Below are positions 12,486 to 20,977 of a stretch of 21,475 nt of DNA, piece by piece; the first letter of the stretch is position 1; the number at the start of each line of letters is the position of its first letter. Origin of the DNA: a virus; the IMG/VR virus record IMGVR_UViG_3300044830_000029, positions 1 to 21,475 of that record; one strand, 5' to 3'. Under the pieces are notes generated by a model. It was not told the DNA's origin, did not search any database, and worked only from the letters and a program-made list of their open reading frames with translations. A program made the position numbers and the translations under genes.

Positions 12486-14174
12486 CTACGCCGCCGCAGC
12501 CCCCGGCTGGGCTGCTCCCTCCGAATCGGCCTGGTCCGCCCACGCCGAGGCCGCCGTGCCCTCCTCCGCCTGCCCCGGTTCCTGGCCCTGCTGCTGAACC
12601 TGCCCTGTCGGCTGTGCAGCAGGGGCGGTGAGGGTGACCGGCGGTGCGGACTCCTCGCGGATGCGGGCCACCTCCTCGGCGACCTCAATGTCCTCCCACT
12701 CCGGGTGCAGCATCCGCACCATGGTGTCCGTGGATGCTGCGGAGGCGGCCTTCAGGAACGACAGCGTGGTGGCCTGGGACTGAGGGTCGGCCTGCACCGC
12801 GTCCGGCCACGCGATGGTCAGGTCCGCCGTCGGGTCCACGGCAGCCTTGAACCACTTCGCGTCCACGGCCAGCAGCACCTTCAACACCTGATCCAGCGCC
12901 GGACGCTGGTACAGGATCTTCGTGTCCCGGGTGGCGAGGGACTGCTCCTTGCGGGCGGCGATCTCCGTGGCCGTCACCGCGACCATGCCCTTGTCCGCGC
13001 CCATGGACTGCGATGAGTAGCCGGCGGACCGCAGGACCTGGTTGACGATCGCGGTGCACGTGTCCTCGTGCTCCTTCACGCGGATCTGGAACTGGTTCAT
13101 GGTGATGGCCTCGCCGCTGGTGCCGTCGGCGAGGCTGTTGATCTGCACGAACACTTCCTTGTCGCGGAAGATCGCCCCCTGCCCCGGGCCGTCGGTCTCC
13201 AGCATCGACTGCGGGATCATGATCCGGGAGCGGGCGAGGCGCAGGTCCCGCATCCACGACGTCCACGTCTCGTCCAGGGAGTCGAAGAGCTGCTCGATGC
13301 CCGTGTAGTCCGAGCGCCCCAGCGGCTCGGAGCCGGGCACGGTACGCCACACCCGGTTCGGGAGCATGTTGGGGATGTACACGGCCAGGAGCTTGTCGAC
13401 GCCGGTGACCTGCTGCTCGCGGCCCGGCGTCTTGTCGGTGAGCTGCCCCATCAGCTCCACGCCCTTGGGGTGTGCGGCGAGGGGCAGGCGTTCGCCGATC
13501 TCCGTCAGCGATCCCTTGTACAGGCCGTACTCGATCAGGCCCGGGGTGTGGTATTCGAGGAGCCGCCACTCCTCGGTGCCCGACGGGTCCTGCTGCACAG
13601 TCTGCCAAAACGTCACCGCGGTGAGGCAGCCCCAGCGCCACTCCGGGACGGCCATGTCCGGGTGCACCACGGTCAGCCACGGGTGATCGCGCAGCGTCGC
13701 GTCCCACACCACCCGCAGATAGACGCCGCCCAGCCCCGAGCCAGTGTCGGCGCCCTGCAGCAGGGTGGCGTGGCCACGGTCGTCCAGGTAACGGGCAATG
13801 CGGTCCGTCGTCGCCGTGCCCAGGCCGCTGGTGTCCGCGGCCCGGATCTGCGGCAGCTCGGAGTACAGCAACGACGCCGACAGCTCCGAGATGTCGCCCG
13901 GCAGCGGAATGTGCAACTTGACGCGCCGCTCACCAGGCGGGATCGGCTCGCCCCAGAACGTGCGCGCGACCACGGACACCTGGTTGGAGCCGGGCTTGTC
14001 CATGTCGAAGAACTGCCGGGCCAGCGGCGACGATCCCGCGGTGGCCACACCCCCGTACACGGACTGCAGGTCCTTGGGCAGCCCCGCATACCAGGCGTGC
14101 CACACCTGCAGCGAGTTCCACACCGGGTTGAGGTCCGGCGGCGGCCAGGGGGCGTCGTCCAGGGGCAGCGGCAT
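12486..14174 (-). CDS. Phage portal protein
   Basis: A 562-residue protein from ATG 14174 on the minus strand, 19 bases after the large terminase; TTGGAG lies upstream. Portal proteins form the dodecameric ring at the capsid vertex through which DNA is pumped. Supporting features are the length, the early VYGGVATAGSSPLARQFFDM, the central WLTVVHPDMAVPEWRWG strand region, the adaptor-like helix LFDSLDETWTSWMRDLRLAR, IMIPQSML, and the TATEIAARKEQSLATRDTK helix followed by PALDQVLKVLL, a typical portal ending. The C-terminus is Gln/Glu/Ala-rich and disordered. Position after the terminase agrees. The name rests on this pattern, not on a unique catalytic motif. Confidence 0.85.
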   Translation of the reverse strand: MPLPLDDAPWPPPDLNPVWNSLQVWHAWYAGLPKDLQSVYGGVATAGSSPLARQFFDMDKPGSNQVSVVARTFWGEPIPPGERRVKLHIPLPGDISELSASLLYSELPQIRAADTSGLGTATTDRIARYLDDRGHATLLQGADTGSGLGGVYLRVVWDATLRDHPWLTVVHPDMAVPEWRWGCLTAVTFWQTVQQDPSGTEEWRLLEYHTPGLIEYGLYKGSLTEIGERLPLAAHPKGVELMGQLTDKTPGREQQVTGVDKLLAVYIPNMLPNRVWRTVPGSEPLGRSDYTGIEQLFDSLDETWTSWMRDLRLARSRIMIPQSMLETDGPGQGAIFRDKEVFVQINSLADGTSGEAITMNQFQIRVKEHEDTCTAIVNQVLRSAGYSSQSMGADKGMVAVTATEIAARKEQSLATRDTKILYQRPALDQVLKVLLAVDAKWFKAAVDPTADLTIAWPDAVQADPQSQATTLSFLKAASAASTDTMVRMLHPEWEDIEVAEEVARIREESAPPVTLTAPAAQPTGQVQQQGQEPGQAEEGTAASAWADQADSEGAAQPGAAAA

Positions 14175-14193
14175 GTCGGGTCTCCAAGAGGGG

Positions 14194-15453
14194 TTAGGCG
14201 GCGGGGGCGAGCTGGTGCTGCCACTGGGACCGGGTGGTCATCAGGCCGTAGCGGAGCCCGTCGATTCCGTGGTCGGCGACCTTGATGGGCTTGTCGTCTC
14301 CCAACAGTTGGGCGCGGTCGTCCCACGAGTAGCCGGGGATCTCAGAGATCAACTCCGTGCACGAGGCGTCAACGAAGAGCTGGCGGCCCGCCAGGAGCGA
14401 CGACATGGTGCGAATGCCGTCCAGGACCGCATTGTCGGCCGCGTGGGGGCGCAGCTTGTCGCGGAACAGCTGTGTCTTGAACGAGGCCGCCGACGGGTCC
14501 ACGGCCACGTACTGCGGGCGCACCGGGCCGATGTGCGGCACGTCGGACATCCAGGCGCGCAGCCGCTCCGAGTACTCCACGTCGGTGAGCTGACGGCGCA
14601 TGTGCCGCGAGTCGTAGCGCCACTCCGCCGCCGCGTACAGGCGCCGCTCCTCACTGATGCCGATCAGCACTGCGTGGAACGGGTTCGTCGTGCCGTAGTC
14701 CACGCCCAGCGCGATCCAGCGCCGGATCCGGCCGATGGGCACCCGGTCGACGACGTGGACGTCCTCGTCCCACATGTCGAAGATCGCGCCCTCCGCGGCG
14801 ACCCACAGGCCCTCCAGGAACCGCTTGCGCCACAGGCCCGTGTACTCCGCCGACAGACCGTCGACGTACTCGCGGGTAAGCGAAGGATTGTCCTTCAGGG
14901 TGAAGTGCCACGAGCGCAGGTTCAGGGTGTCCTCGCGGCGCAGGAAGTCACGCCGCAGCCAATGCTGCGGCGAGTCCGGGTTAGTACTCGCCAGCAGCCT
15001 CGCCCCAGGCACGGACAGGCGGCCCAGAAGCTGGTTCCAGAAGCCCTCAGGCAGCAGCGTCGCCTCATCCACCAAGGCCAGGCAGGCCGTCAGGCCGCGC
15101 AGCCGGCCCTCCGCGCGCGCATCCGAGGCGCCGATCAGGTGCACGGTGCGGCCCAAGATCGTTGCCGTCGTCGCTCCACGCGTGTGCTGCACATCCGCTG
15201 ACAGGGACCCGAACAGCTCCGGGTCCATCATCGGGTCCAGGACGTTGCGCTCGATGGTCTGCAGGGAGCGGCCGATGATGAGCACCAGCCCCGAGTCCGG
15301 GGCCTCGTTGACGGCGATGAAGAACGCCACCGTCGCCGCGATCGACTTGCCCGACCGCACCGACCCGTGGGCGATGTTGATGCGCGCCGTCGAGTTCGCG
15401 ATGAACCCCATCTGCTTCGGGGACAGGGCGAGGCTAAGTCCGCGCATGGACAC
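14194..15453 (-). CDS. terL: Terminase large subunit (packaging ATPase/nuclease)
   Basis: A 419-residue protein on the minus strand; the start is GTG 15453, or ATG 15447 two codons later. The ATPase half has Walker A GSVRSGKS (30-37), the Walker B strand LALVDEA (126-132, Asp129-Glu130) and a coupling-like STNPDSPQHWL. The RNase-H-like nuclease half has acidic candidates in VDYG (Asp252), VDPSA (Asp319) and DHGIDGLRY (Asp394/Asp398), as in large terminases that cut concatemers and drive DNA into the prohead. Length is usual for siphoviruses. The small terminase gene lies 21 bases upstream and the portal downstream. No frameshift is seen. Confidence 0.92.
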   Translation of the reverse strand: MSMRGLSLALSPKQMGFIANSTARINIAHGSVRSGKSIAATVAFFIAVNEAPDSGLVLIIGRSLQTIERNVLDPMMDPELFGSLSADVQHTRGATTATILGRTVHLIGASDARAEGRLRGLTACLALVDEATLLPEGFWNQLLGRLSVPGARLLASTNPDSPQHWLRRDFLRREDTLNLRSWHFTLKDNPSLTREYVDGLSAEYTGLWRKRFLEGLWVAAEGAIFDMWDEDVHVVDRVPIGRIRRWIALGVDYGTTNPFHAVLIGISEERRLYAAAEWRYDSRHMRRQLTDVEYSERLRAWMSDVPHIGPVRPQYVAVDPSAASFKTQLFRDKLRPHAADNAVLDGIRTMSSLLAGRQLFVDASCTELISEIPGYSWDDRAQLLGDDKPIKVADHGIDGLRYGLMTTRSQWQHQLAPAA

Positions 15454-15474
15454 CCCGCATCGCCTGGCGCATCG

Positions 15475-15990
15475 TCAGTCGACCTGCTCCGGGCGGTCCG
15501 ACTCGTTCTCGGACACCCATGCGCGCAGGTCCTCGGCCAGCGTCCCGAGCATGCTCCGGTTCTCCTGCGAGCCGCCCCCGGCCTTCGGCGGCGACAGCTT
15601 CAACGACCGGTCGTAGGCCATCACAGCGGCGGCCATCAACGTGCGCTTGTCCGCCGGCGGCGGCTCGGACACCGGCTCCTCGGTGTACACGTTCTCCTTG
15701 CCGCCGAACGCGAAGACCACGGCCGGCTCCCACATCTGCCGCCGAAGCCGGTCCGCATCCTCCTGCAGCTCGATGGCGGACTGGGCGCGCATCGCGGCGA
15801 GGTCGACCTTGCGGGCGTGGACGGCGACCTCGGTCTCGGACCGGTCGAAGAGCAGGCCCTGCGCGGCGCAGTAGGCCGTGACCGTACCCACGGCCCGGTC
15901 AATCGTGCGGGCGATGGCATTGCGGCCCAGGCCATCCGCGTACAGGCGGCGAATCTCGGCCTTCTCGTCGTCGCCGAGCGGGCGGGCCAT
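15475..15990 (-). CDS. Probable terminase small subunit (helix-turn-helix)
   Basis: A 171-residue protein from ATG 15990; AAGGAGAA six bases upstream chooses this start over an in-frame ATG at 16032. Residues 8-45 form a helix-turn-helix (DEKAEIRRLYADGLGRNAIA, then RAVGTVTAYC), the DNA-recognition domain of many small terminases. A central helical segment follows (VDLAAMRAQSAIELQEDADR), and the acidic C-terminus could contact the large subunit. The small subunit recognises the packaging site and regulates the large subunit. Assignment rests on the DNA-binding fold plus position immediately before the large terminase. A transcription regulator is the alternative, less likely here. Confidence 0.75.
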   Translation of the reverse strand: MARPLGDDEKAEIRRLYADGLGRNAIARTIDRAVGTVTAYCAAQGLLFDRSETEVAVHARKVDLAAMRAQSAIELQEDADRLRRQMWEPAVVFAFGGKENVYTEEPVSEPPPADKRTLMAAAVMAYDRSLKLSPPKAGGGSQENRSMLGTLAEDLRAWVSENESDRPEQVD

Positions 15991-16034
15991 CGGTTCTCCT
16001 TCGCGCCCGCGCGGGGCGTCTCGACTGGTCATGA

Positions 16035-16919
16035 TCAGGGGCGGGTGGCGCGGTCCTGCAGGACGCTGGCCATGGGTGGCTGTGTGGGGTCCTGCCAGTC
16101 CGGGTGCCAGGGGATGGTGGTGCAGCGGCAGTTGATGTGCCGCGGGGGGCCGTTGATCGCGCCGGGGTAGGAGACCTTCGCCGGGTCCGTGGACAGGCCG
16201 CCGGGGAAGAGGCGTCCGGGTTTGACGGAGTGTCCGGCGTAGCCCTGGCAGGCGGGGCAGGCGCCGGGTTCGGCCACCCACATGACCATCACGCCGTCGC
16301 CCGCGAGCACGCGCCCGATGGCTCGCGCCACGGCGGTGACGCCGGCTGCGACCTGCTGGGTGACGGACCATCCGATGGTGGCCCGGATGCGGCCGGCTGC
16401 GCGTTTGGCCCGGTTGACGGCCGCGGTGATCGCGGCGAGGCCGAGGGCGGTCAGGGTTGCGGCGGTGAGCATGGCGATGGCGGCGTCGTGGTCCTGCTTG
16501 ATGCCGTGCGGGAGTTGGTCGATTCCGACGGTGACGTCGTCGGCGAGGGGTGGGGCTTCGGCAGCCGGTGCGGTGAATCCGGCGTGGCGGGCGAAGGCGG
16601 TGGCTTGCTGGGTGCCGAGTTGGCCTGCGGTGTGGGCGGCTGCGGTGGCGATGCGCTGGGCGTGGGCGGCCTGTCCGGTCATGGCGGCGGTGACGCGGGC
16701 GCGGGTGCAGGCGGCGAGGGCCTTGGCTTGGGCGGGTGTTGGTGGCGTGTGCAGGCCGCCGGTGGTGCGGATCCAGTCGTGGGTGGCTGCGGTCTGCGCC
16801 GCCTGGAGGGCGTAGGTGAGCGGGGCAGTGGCGGTGTAGTTGGCGGCGTGGGTGTGTTCGGCCAGGGCGGTGGTCTGCCGCTGGGCGATGTCGCCGAGGG
16901 TCGCTGTGGGGAGCGCCAC
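16035..16919 (-). CDS. MuF-like minor head protein
   Basis: A 294-residue protein. GGAGG seven bases before GTG 16919 fixes the start; the frame is open further upstream without support. The N-terminal 200 residues are Ala/Thr-rich helices (TALAEHTHAANYTATAPLTY and similar). The C-terminus holds the diagnostic block CPAC (221-224), GYAG, LFPGG and PPRHINCRC (258-266), a Cys/His metal-binding pattern known in Mu gpF/SPP1 gp7-like proteins. These enter the head with the portal and affect capsid assembly or DNA ejection. It is transcribed first in the minus-strand operon, with the small terminase start 45 bases beyond its stop. MuF proteins more often follow the portal, so the order is unusual. 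Confidence 0.82.
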   Translation of the reverse strand: MALPTATLGDIAQRQTTALAEHTHAANYTATAPLTYALQAAQTAATHDWIRTTGGLHTPPTPAQAKALAACTRARVTAAMTGQAAHAQRIATAAAHTAGQLGTQQATAFARHAGFTAPAAEAPPLADDVTVGIDQLPHGIKQDHDAAIAMLTAATLTALGLAAITAAVNRAKRAAGRIRATIGWSVTQQVAAGVTAVARAIGRVLAGDGVMVMWVAEPGACPACQGYAGHSVKPGRLFPGGLSTDPAKVSYPGAINGPPRHINCRCTTIPWHPDWQDPTQPPMASVLQDRATRP

Positions 16920-17076
16920 GATCACACCTCCAGCCTTTTTGTAGGAACTGTACAAGTAGTGTGGCGCTTCTTGGCCACTTGGGATATATGATCCTTCTCA
17001 GTACGCGGCCGTCAAGGGCGGTCTCTGCGCGTACACGGCACCCAAGGCGATGCCGGTCTCTTTGGAGGAATCCCAC
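16920..17076. promoter_or_regulatory. Divergent promoter region between packaging and capsid operons
   Basis: This 157-bp gap separates the minus-strand packaging operon from the plus-strand capsid operon, so it should carry two promoters. It is the most AT-rich patch in the window. TATGAT (16987-16992, within GATATATGAT) is a -10 candidate for the plus strand, without a good -35. On the minus strand TACAGT near 16947-16952 could be a -10. TTGTA and TACAA flank GGAACTG near 16939-16955, a small dyad that could bind a regulator. The gap ends with TTTGGAGGAA before the scaffold ATG. Confidence 0.55.
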
Positions 17077-17868
17077 ATGACCACTCCCGCCCCCGGCACC
17101 GCTGCGCCTTCTGGCGACGCCCCGCCGGTCACCCCCGCCGCCGACGCCAACCCGGCACCGGCAGCACCTCCCGCACCTGCATCGCCAGCGCCTGCGGCAC
17201 CCGCCGCCGACGCACCCGCCGCCGAACCGCAGGGCAAGGCCCCCAAGTTCGAGGGCGAGTTCGACCCCGCCAAGTTCGAGCGCCTGGTCGAGAACCTCCG
17301 AGGCGAGGTCGCCACCGAGCGCGAGAAGCGCACCGCCGCAGAGAAGTCCGCGACTGAGCAGGCCGCTCAGCAGCAGGCCGACCTGGTCAAGAAGCTCGCC
17401 GCCGCATTCGGGCTCCAGGGCGAGGAGGCGAAGCCGCCGTCAGTGGAGGAACTGACCAAGCAGCTCGCCGACGCGCGCACGGAGACCGAGAAGACGCAGG
17501 CCCTGGCCCGCCAGCGCGACGTCGAGCTCGCCGTGTACCGATCTGCCGGCAGTGCCGGCGGGGACGCGGACGCACTCCTGGACTCGCGCAGCTTCCTGCG
17601 CTCCATCCGGGACCTCGACCCGGCCGCGAGCACCTTTGCGGACGACGTCGCGGCGGCAGTCGCAAAGGCGGTCGAAGGCAATCCGAAGCTCGCCCTCAAG
17701 CAGCCCGAGGCCCCACAGCCACCGGCGCGCGGAGGGGCTGACCTCAACGGGACGCCAGGCGGAAAGAGGCAGCTCACAGGGGCGGAGGTGAAGCGAATGA
17801 CCCCCGACCAGATCGATCAGGCCCGCAAGAGTGGTCAGCTCCGCGACTACCTCTCCGGTGCCGGATAG
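17077..17868 (+). CDS. Scaffolding-like protein
   Basis: A 263-residue protein from ATG 17077; GGAGGAA upstream excludes the ATG at 17050. Residues 1-60 are Pro/Ala-rich and disordered. Residues 75-165 form a long charged helix or coiled coil (FERLVENLRGEVATEREKRT, later VEELTKQLADARTETEKTQA). The C-terminus includes LTGAEVKRMTPDQIDQARKS, a helical segment of the kind scaffolds use to touch the coat protein. This design and the position directly before the major capsid gene match phage scaffolding proteins, which guide procapsid assembly and then leave. No protease motif is visible. Confidence 0.75.
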   Translation: MTTPAPGTAAPSGDAPPVTPAADANPAPAAPPAPASPAPAAPAADAPAAEPQGKAPKFEGEFDPAKFERLVENLRGEVATEREKRTAAEKSATEQAAQQQADLVKKLAAAFGLQGEEAKPPSVEELTKQLADARTETEKTQALARQRDVELAVYRSAGSAGGDADALLDSRSFLRSIRDLDPAASTFADDVAAAVAKAVEGNPKLALKQPEAPQPPARGGADLNGTPGGKRQLTGAEVKRMTPDQIDQARKSGQLRDYLSGAG

Positions 17869-17876
17869 GAACCTGA

Positions 17877-18737
17877 ATGTCCATTCTGGCGTTCAAGCCG
17901 GAAGTGTGGTCCGCGATGCTCCTGGTGGAGCTCCGCAAGACCCTGATCTATGCGCAGCCCACCATCGTGAACCGCGACTACGAGGGTGAGATCGCCCAGC
18001 GCGGCGACACCGTCCACATCTCCGGGATCGGCAACCCGACGGTCACCGACTACACCAACGGCTCCGTCCTGACCTACGAGGACGTGTCCGACGCCGGGAC
18101 GACCCTGCACATCGACCAGGGCAAGTCGTGGGCGCAGAAGTTGGACGACATCGACCGCGCCCAGGCCCTCGGGGACCCGATGGTGCAGGTCATGCAGAAC
18201 TCGGCCTACGTCCTGGCGGACAAGGCCGACCAGTTCGTGGCCTCGATGTGGACCGGCGTGGCCGCCGCGAACCAGATCGGGTCGACCGGTTCGCCGATCA
18301 ACACGTACACCACGGTCACCGACGCCTACGACAAGGTCCTGGTGCCGCTGCGCACCCGCCTGACCAAGAGCAACGTGCCCTCCCAGGGCCGGTACTGCGT
18401 CGTGTCCCCCGAGTTCATGGGCTCCCTGCTGCTGGACCCGCGCTTCATCCGCGCCAACGAGGCCGGGACCGACACCGGTCTGCGCAACGGCATGGTCGGC
18501 AGGGCCGCCGGGTTCGACATCCTCGAATCCAACAACACCCCGAACCCGTCCAGCGACTACCAGGCGGTCATCGCCGGGTACCCGGGGGCGCTGTCCTACG
18601 CCGAGCAGATCGTGGAGACCGAGGCCCTGCGCCTCCAGACCACGTTCGCCGACGCCGTGCGCGGACTGCACGTCTACGGCGGCAAGCTCGTGCGCCCCAC
18701 CGGCCTCGCCGTCGCCGTCATCGACCCGGCCGCCTGA
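17877..18737 (+). CDS. Major capsid protein, P22 coat/gp5-like HK97 fold
   Basis: A 286-residue protein; AGGA overlapping the scaffold stop supports ATG 17877. The opening FKPEVWSAMLLVELRKTLIY, then VNRDYEGEI, GDTVHISGIGNPTVTDYT, LHIDQGKSWAQKLDDIDRAQ and SAYVLADKADQF match the N-terminal arm and E-loop region of the P22-type coat family common in actinophages. YCVVSPEFMGSLLLDPRF and GRAAGFDILESNN fall in the central domain. The C-terminal VRGLHVYGGKLVRPTGLAV is typical of the family. It would form the icosahedral shell. No delta-domain cleavage site is evident, consistent with the separate scaffold upstream. Confidence 0.88.
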   Translation: MSILAFKPEVWSAMLLVELRKTLIYAQPTIVNRDYEGEIAQRGDTVHISGIGNPTVTDYTNGSVLTYEDVSDAGTTLHIDQGKSWAQKLDDIDRAQALGDPMVQVMQNSAYVLADKADQFVASMWTGVAAANQIGSTGSPINTYTTVTDAYDKVLVPLRTRLTKSNVPSQGRYCVVSPEFMGSLLLDPRFIRANEAGTDTGLRNGMVGRAAGFDILESNNTPNPSSDYQAVIAGYPGALSYAEQIVETEALRLQTTFADAVRGLHVYGGKLVRPTGLAVAVIDPAA

Positions 18738-18755
18738 GCCGAAGGGACCACTGCC

Positions 18756-19145
18756 ATGTCTCGTACCGCAATCGTGCCCAGCGCCCTCGCCCCGAACAGC
18801 AACCTGTCCGACGCCACATCGGGCGGCTCCGCGCTCGGCACCACCATCGACTCCACTCTGGTGACCAACGGCGCCACCATCGCCCCCGGCGTCTCCCCCG
18901 AGCACCTGATCCTGCTCGTGTCCAACACCACCGCCGGCGCCCTGACCGTGACCCTGCGGGCGGGCAACCGCTTCCAGGGCGGCGCCGGCGACCTGGTCCT
19001 GCCGGTCGCTGCCGCACCGGGCACCTCCTGGCTGGGGCCGTTCGCCTCGGCGCGGATCCTGCAGGCCGACGGCTCGGTCAGCATCGACTTCGCGACCGGG
19101 TTCACCGGGTCGATCAAGGCCCTCAAGTACCCGAGGTACACCTGA
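18756..19145 (+). CDS. Probable capsid decoration or head-stabilising protein
   Basis: A 129-residue beta-rich protein from ATG 18756, with AAGGGA upstream. Segments VPSALAPNSNLSD, HLILLVSNTTAGALTVTLRA, GAGDLVLPVAAAPGTSWLGP and VSIDFATGFTGSIKALKYPR suggest a single beta-sandwich. A small beta protein right after the coat gene is often a decoration or cement protein that binds the outside of the shell. The role is inferred from fold and position; no specific family is recognised. Confidence 0.65.
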   Translation: MSRTAIVPSALAPNSNLSDATSGGSALGTTIDSTLVTNGATIAPGVSPEHLILLVSNTTAGALTVTLRAGNRFQGGAGDLVLPVAAAPGTSWLGPFASARILQADGSVSIDFATGFTGSIKALKYPRYT

Positions 19146-19146
19146 C

Positions 19147-19488
19147 ATGACCGACACCTCCGCCCAGGTGGGCACCTACGTCGGCGAGGGCGGCATTGTG
19201 CTGCACCTCGACGAGTCCCGGCCCGGGACTCCCGCGGATCCGCTGATGGCCAAGCAGCTCGCCAAGGGCGCGCTGCGCCGGGCCGACGACACCGAACTGG
19301 AGGCCGACGCCAAGGGCGAGGTCGTCCACGGGCGTCCGGCAGCCAGCGCCTCCGTCGGCCAGTGGCGCGACTGGGCCATCACCCAGGGCCTGGCGAAGTA
19401 CGAGGCCGAGGGCATGTCCAAGAAGGCCCTGCTGCTGTGGGCCGACCAGGACGGCACCGAGGACCTGGACAGCGCGGGGGTCGTGTAG
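19147..19488 (+). CDS. Head-region protein of unknown function
   Basis: A 113-residue protein from ATG 19147, one base after the preceding stop, with GAGG inside that gene. The N-terminal half is Gly/Ala/Asp-rich with a strand GGIVLHLDESRPGTP. The C-terminal half has helices MAKQLAKGALRRADDTELEA and WRDWAITQGLAKYEAEGMSK followed by KALLLWADQDG. The last part resembles a small SAP- or Rho-N-like helical unit seen in phage head genes (helix, short turn, KAxLL), but I cannot confirm it. It lies between the decoration gene and the head-tail adaptor. Function unknown. Confidence 0.7.
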   Translation: MTDTSAQVGTYVGEGGIVLHLDESRPGTPADPLMAKQLAKGALRRADDTELEADAKGEVVHGRPAASASVGQWRDWAITQGLAKYEAEGMSKKALLLWADQDGTEDLDSAGVV

Positions 19489-19490
19489 CC

Positions 19491-19883
19491 GTGCCATACG
19501 CGTCCGTCGACGACCTCACCGCATTCCTCGGCTCCCTGCCGCTGCCCCTGGACGTGTCGCGCCTCCTGGAGGAGGCGTCGGACGACCTGGACGGCGTGCT
19601 CGTCGGTGCGCGCTACGCCACCGACGACAGCGGGATGCCGACGGATGCGGCGGTCCAGACGGCGCTGCGCAAGGCGTGCGTGCGGCAGGTGCACTGGCTG
19701 ATGGACCGCGACGACGAGACGGGGGCGACCTCGGACGTGCAGTCGATGACGACCGGGTCGCGGTCCGTCACGCGCCGCACCGGGGCCAATGCGGCTGCCA
19801 CGACCCCGCAGTTGGGGCCGAGGGCGGCGCAGGCCCTGCGCACCTCCGGCCTGCTGCATCCCTTCCCTGTGACGTTCGGGTGA
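19491..19883 (+). CDS. Head-tail connector (adaptor) protein
   Basis: A 130-residue protein from GTG 19491; GGGGG upstream supports it. The start PYASVDDLTAFLGSLPLPLD, with a helix LLEEASDDLDGVLVGARY and a later AVQTALRKACVRQVHWLMDR, is the pattern of the gp6/gp15-type adaptor family, whose helical bundle docks onto the portal. The C-terminal tail (RRTGANAAATTPQLGPRAAQ) could extend to the next ring. It is the first neck gene and precedes a stopper-like protein, as in siphoviruses. Confidence 0.75.
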   Translation: MPYASVDDLTAFLGSLPLPLDVSRLLEEASDDLDGVLVGARYATDDSGMPTDAAVQTALRKACVRQVHWLMDRDDETGATSDVQSMTTGSRSVTRRTGANAAATTPQLGPRAAQALRTSGLLHPFPVTFG

Positions 19884-19889
19884 TGGCGC

Positions 19890-20219
19890 GTGCCGGTCAT
19901 CGGAAACGAGCGGGTCACGGTCCTGAACGCGCCCCTGTCCAAGGACGGGTACGGCAATCAGGTCCGGGACTGGGATGCGGCGGTCGCCACGGTCATCGGC
20001 CGGGTAACGGTCGATCCGCTGTCCGGCCAGGAGAACACGACGGCCAACGACCAGACCACGACGACCATGCGGGCGATCATGCCCGCCAATTCGCCGGTCG
20101 GCGAGTTCTCGCGCATCCAGTGGCTGGACCGCACGTGGGAGGTCGACGGGCGCCCCGACATCTACCGGGGCGGTCCGCTGGCGCATCTCTCGGTGGTCCT
20201 GAAGGAGGTGCAGGGCTGA
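19890..20219 (+). CDS. Head closure (stopper) protein
   Basis: A 109-residue protein from GTG 19890, six bases after the adaptor. Beta-rich segments PVIGNERVTVLNAPLSKDGY, VATVIGRVTVDPLSGQEN, TTTTMRAIMPANSPVGEFSR and WLDRTWEVDGRPDIYRGG follow the gp16/SPP1-like stopper pattern, including the strand RIQWLDRTWEVDG near the end. Stoppers seal the head after packaging and form the tail-binding surface. The stop overlaps the next ATG (TGATG at 20217-20221). Confidence 0.75.
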   Translation: MPVIGNERVTVLNAPLSKDGYGNQVRDWDAAVATVIGRVTVDPLSGQENTTANDQTTTTMRAIMPANSPVGEFSRIQWLDRTWEVDGRPDIYRGGPLAHLSVVLKEVQG

Positions 20220-20536
20220 TGGACGTGACCCTGGACCAGGCCGCGATCAACCGCCTCGTGGTGGATCCGGATGTGCAGCGGGATCTGCAGCGGCGCACGG
20301 ACATGGTGGTGCAGGCGGCGAAATCCACCGCCCCGGTACTGACCGGCGCGTACCGGGCGTCGATCCACCAGGAGCCGCAGTACGACGCCGACGGGGCCCG
20401 CACGGTCACCGCGGACGTGCACTACGCGATCTATGTGGAGCACGGCACGCGGCAGACCGACCGGCACGGCCGCTCGATCCATCCGGCCCGTTTCACCCTG
20501 ACGCGGGCCCTGGATGCGGCCGGGGGCGATTCCTGA
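20219..20536 (+). CDS. HK97 gp10-like neck or tail-completion protein
   Basis: A 105-residue protein from ATG 20219, with a near-perfect AAGGAGGT nine bases upstream. The blocks VVQAAKSTAPVLTGAYRASI, VTADVHYAIYVEHGTR and HPARFTLTRALDAAG are the hallmarks of the HK97 gp10 family: K..AP..TG..R.SI, then Y..YVE.GT and a final helix. Family members sit at the head-tail joint or help tail assembly in siphoviruses. The gene lies between the stopper and the tail terminator, the usual place. Confidence 0.82.
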   Translation: MDVTLDQAAINRLVVDPDVQRDLQRRTDMVVQAAKSTAPVLTGAYRASIHQEPQYDADGARTVTADVHYAIYVEHGTRQTDRHGRSIHPARFTLTRALDAAGGDS

Positions 20537-20967
20537 TGGCAGGGGGTGTGCTGCTGCCCGACGAGGAGTTGATGGCCGTCGCCCTCCTGACGGCGGCGCT
20601 GGACGGCGTGACGGTGTGCACCGACCTGCCGGACGGATCCGCGTTCACTGCGGCGCTGCCGGTGGTGCGGGTGCTGCGGGCCGGCGGCCTGCCGGACATC
20701 GCGGCGTGGGGCGGCGACGTGCTGCGGGACAACCCGCGCCTGTCGGTGGACTGCTACGCCGCGAGCCGGGCGCAGTGCAAGGAGTTGGTGGCGCGCGTGC
20801 GGGCCGCGTGGATGTCGATGGCGGGGGCCTCGACACCGCAGGGATCGGTCAGCAGGGCGTGGGAGGAAGTCGGGCCCACGGCCCGACCGGAGGAGCCGAA
20901 CACCAATATCACCCGCTTTGGCTGGATCGCAGGCATGAGCGTGCGCCCGCCCCGAGCCGGATCTTGA
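20536..20967 (+). CDS. Tail terminator protein
   Basis: A 143-residue protein from ATG 20536, overlapping the previous TGA. Segments LMAVALLTAALDGVTVCTDL, ALPVVRVLRAGGLPD, DNPRLSVDCYAASRAQCKEL and VARVRAAWMSM give the alpha-beta pattern of lambda gpU/SPP1 gp17-type terminators, which cap the tail tube and bind the head. NTNITRFGWIAGMSVRPP near the end is the expected last strand. It is followed by the major tail protein. Confidence 0.75.
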   Translation: MAGGVLLPDEELMAVALLTAALDGVTVCTDLPDGSAFTAALPVVRVLRAGGLPDIAAWGGDVLRDNPRLSVDCYAASRAQCKELVARVRAAWMSMAGASTPQGSVSRAWEEVGPTARPEEPNTNITRFGWIAGMSVRPPRAGS

Positions 20968-20977
20968 GGAGGCCCTC

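Noticed and set aside
15991-17076. Long minus-strand extension upstream of the small terminase frame
   Set aside because: It overlaps the whole MuF-like gene in another frame, has Arg/His/Pro-rich shadow composition, and the AAGGAGAA at the ATG 15990 gives a clear start.
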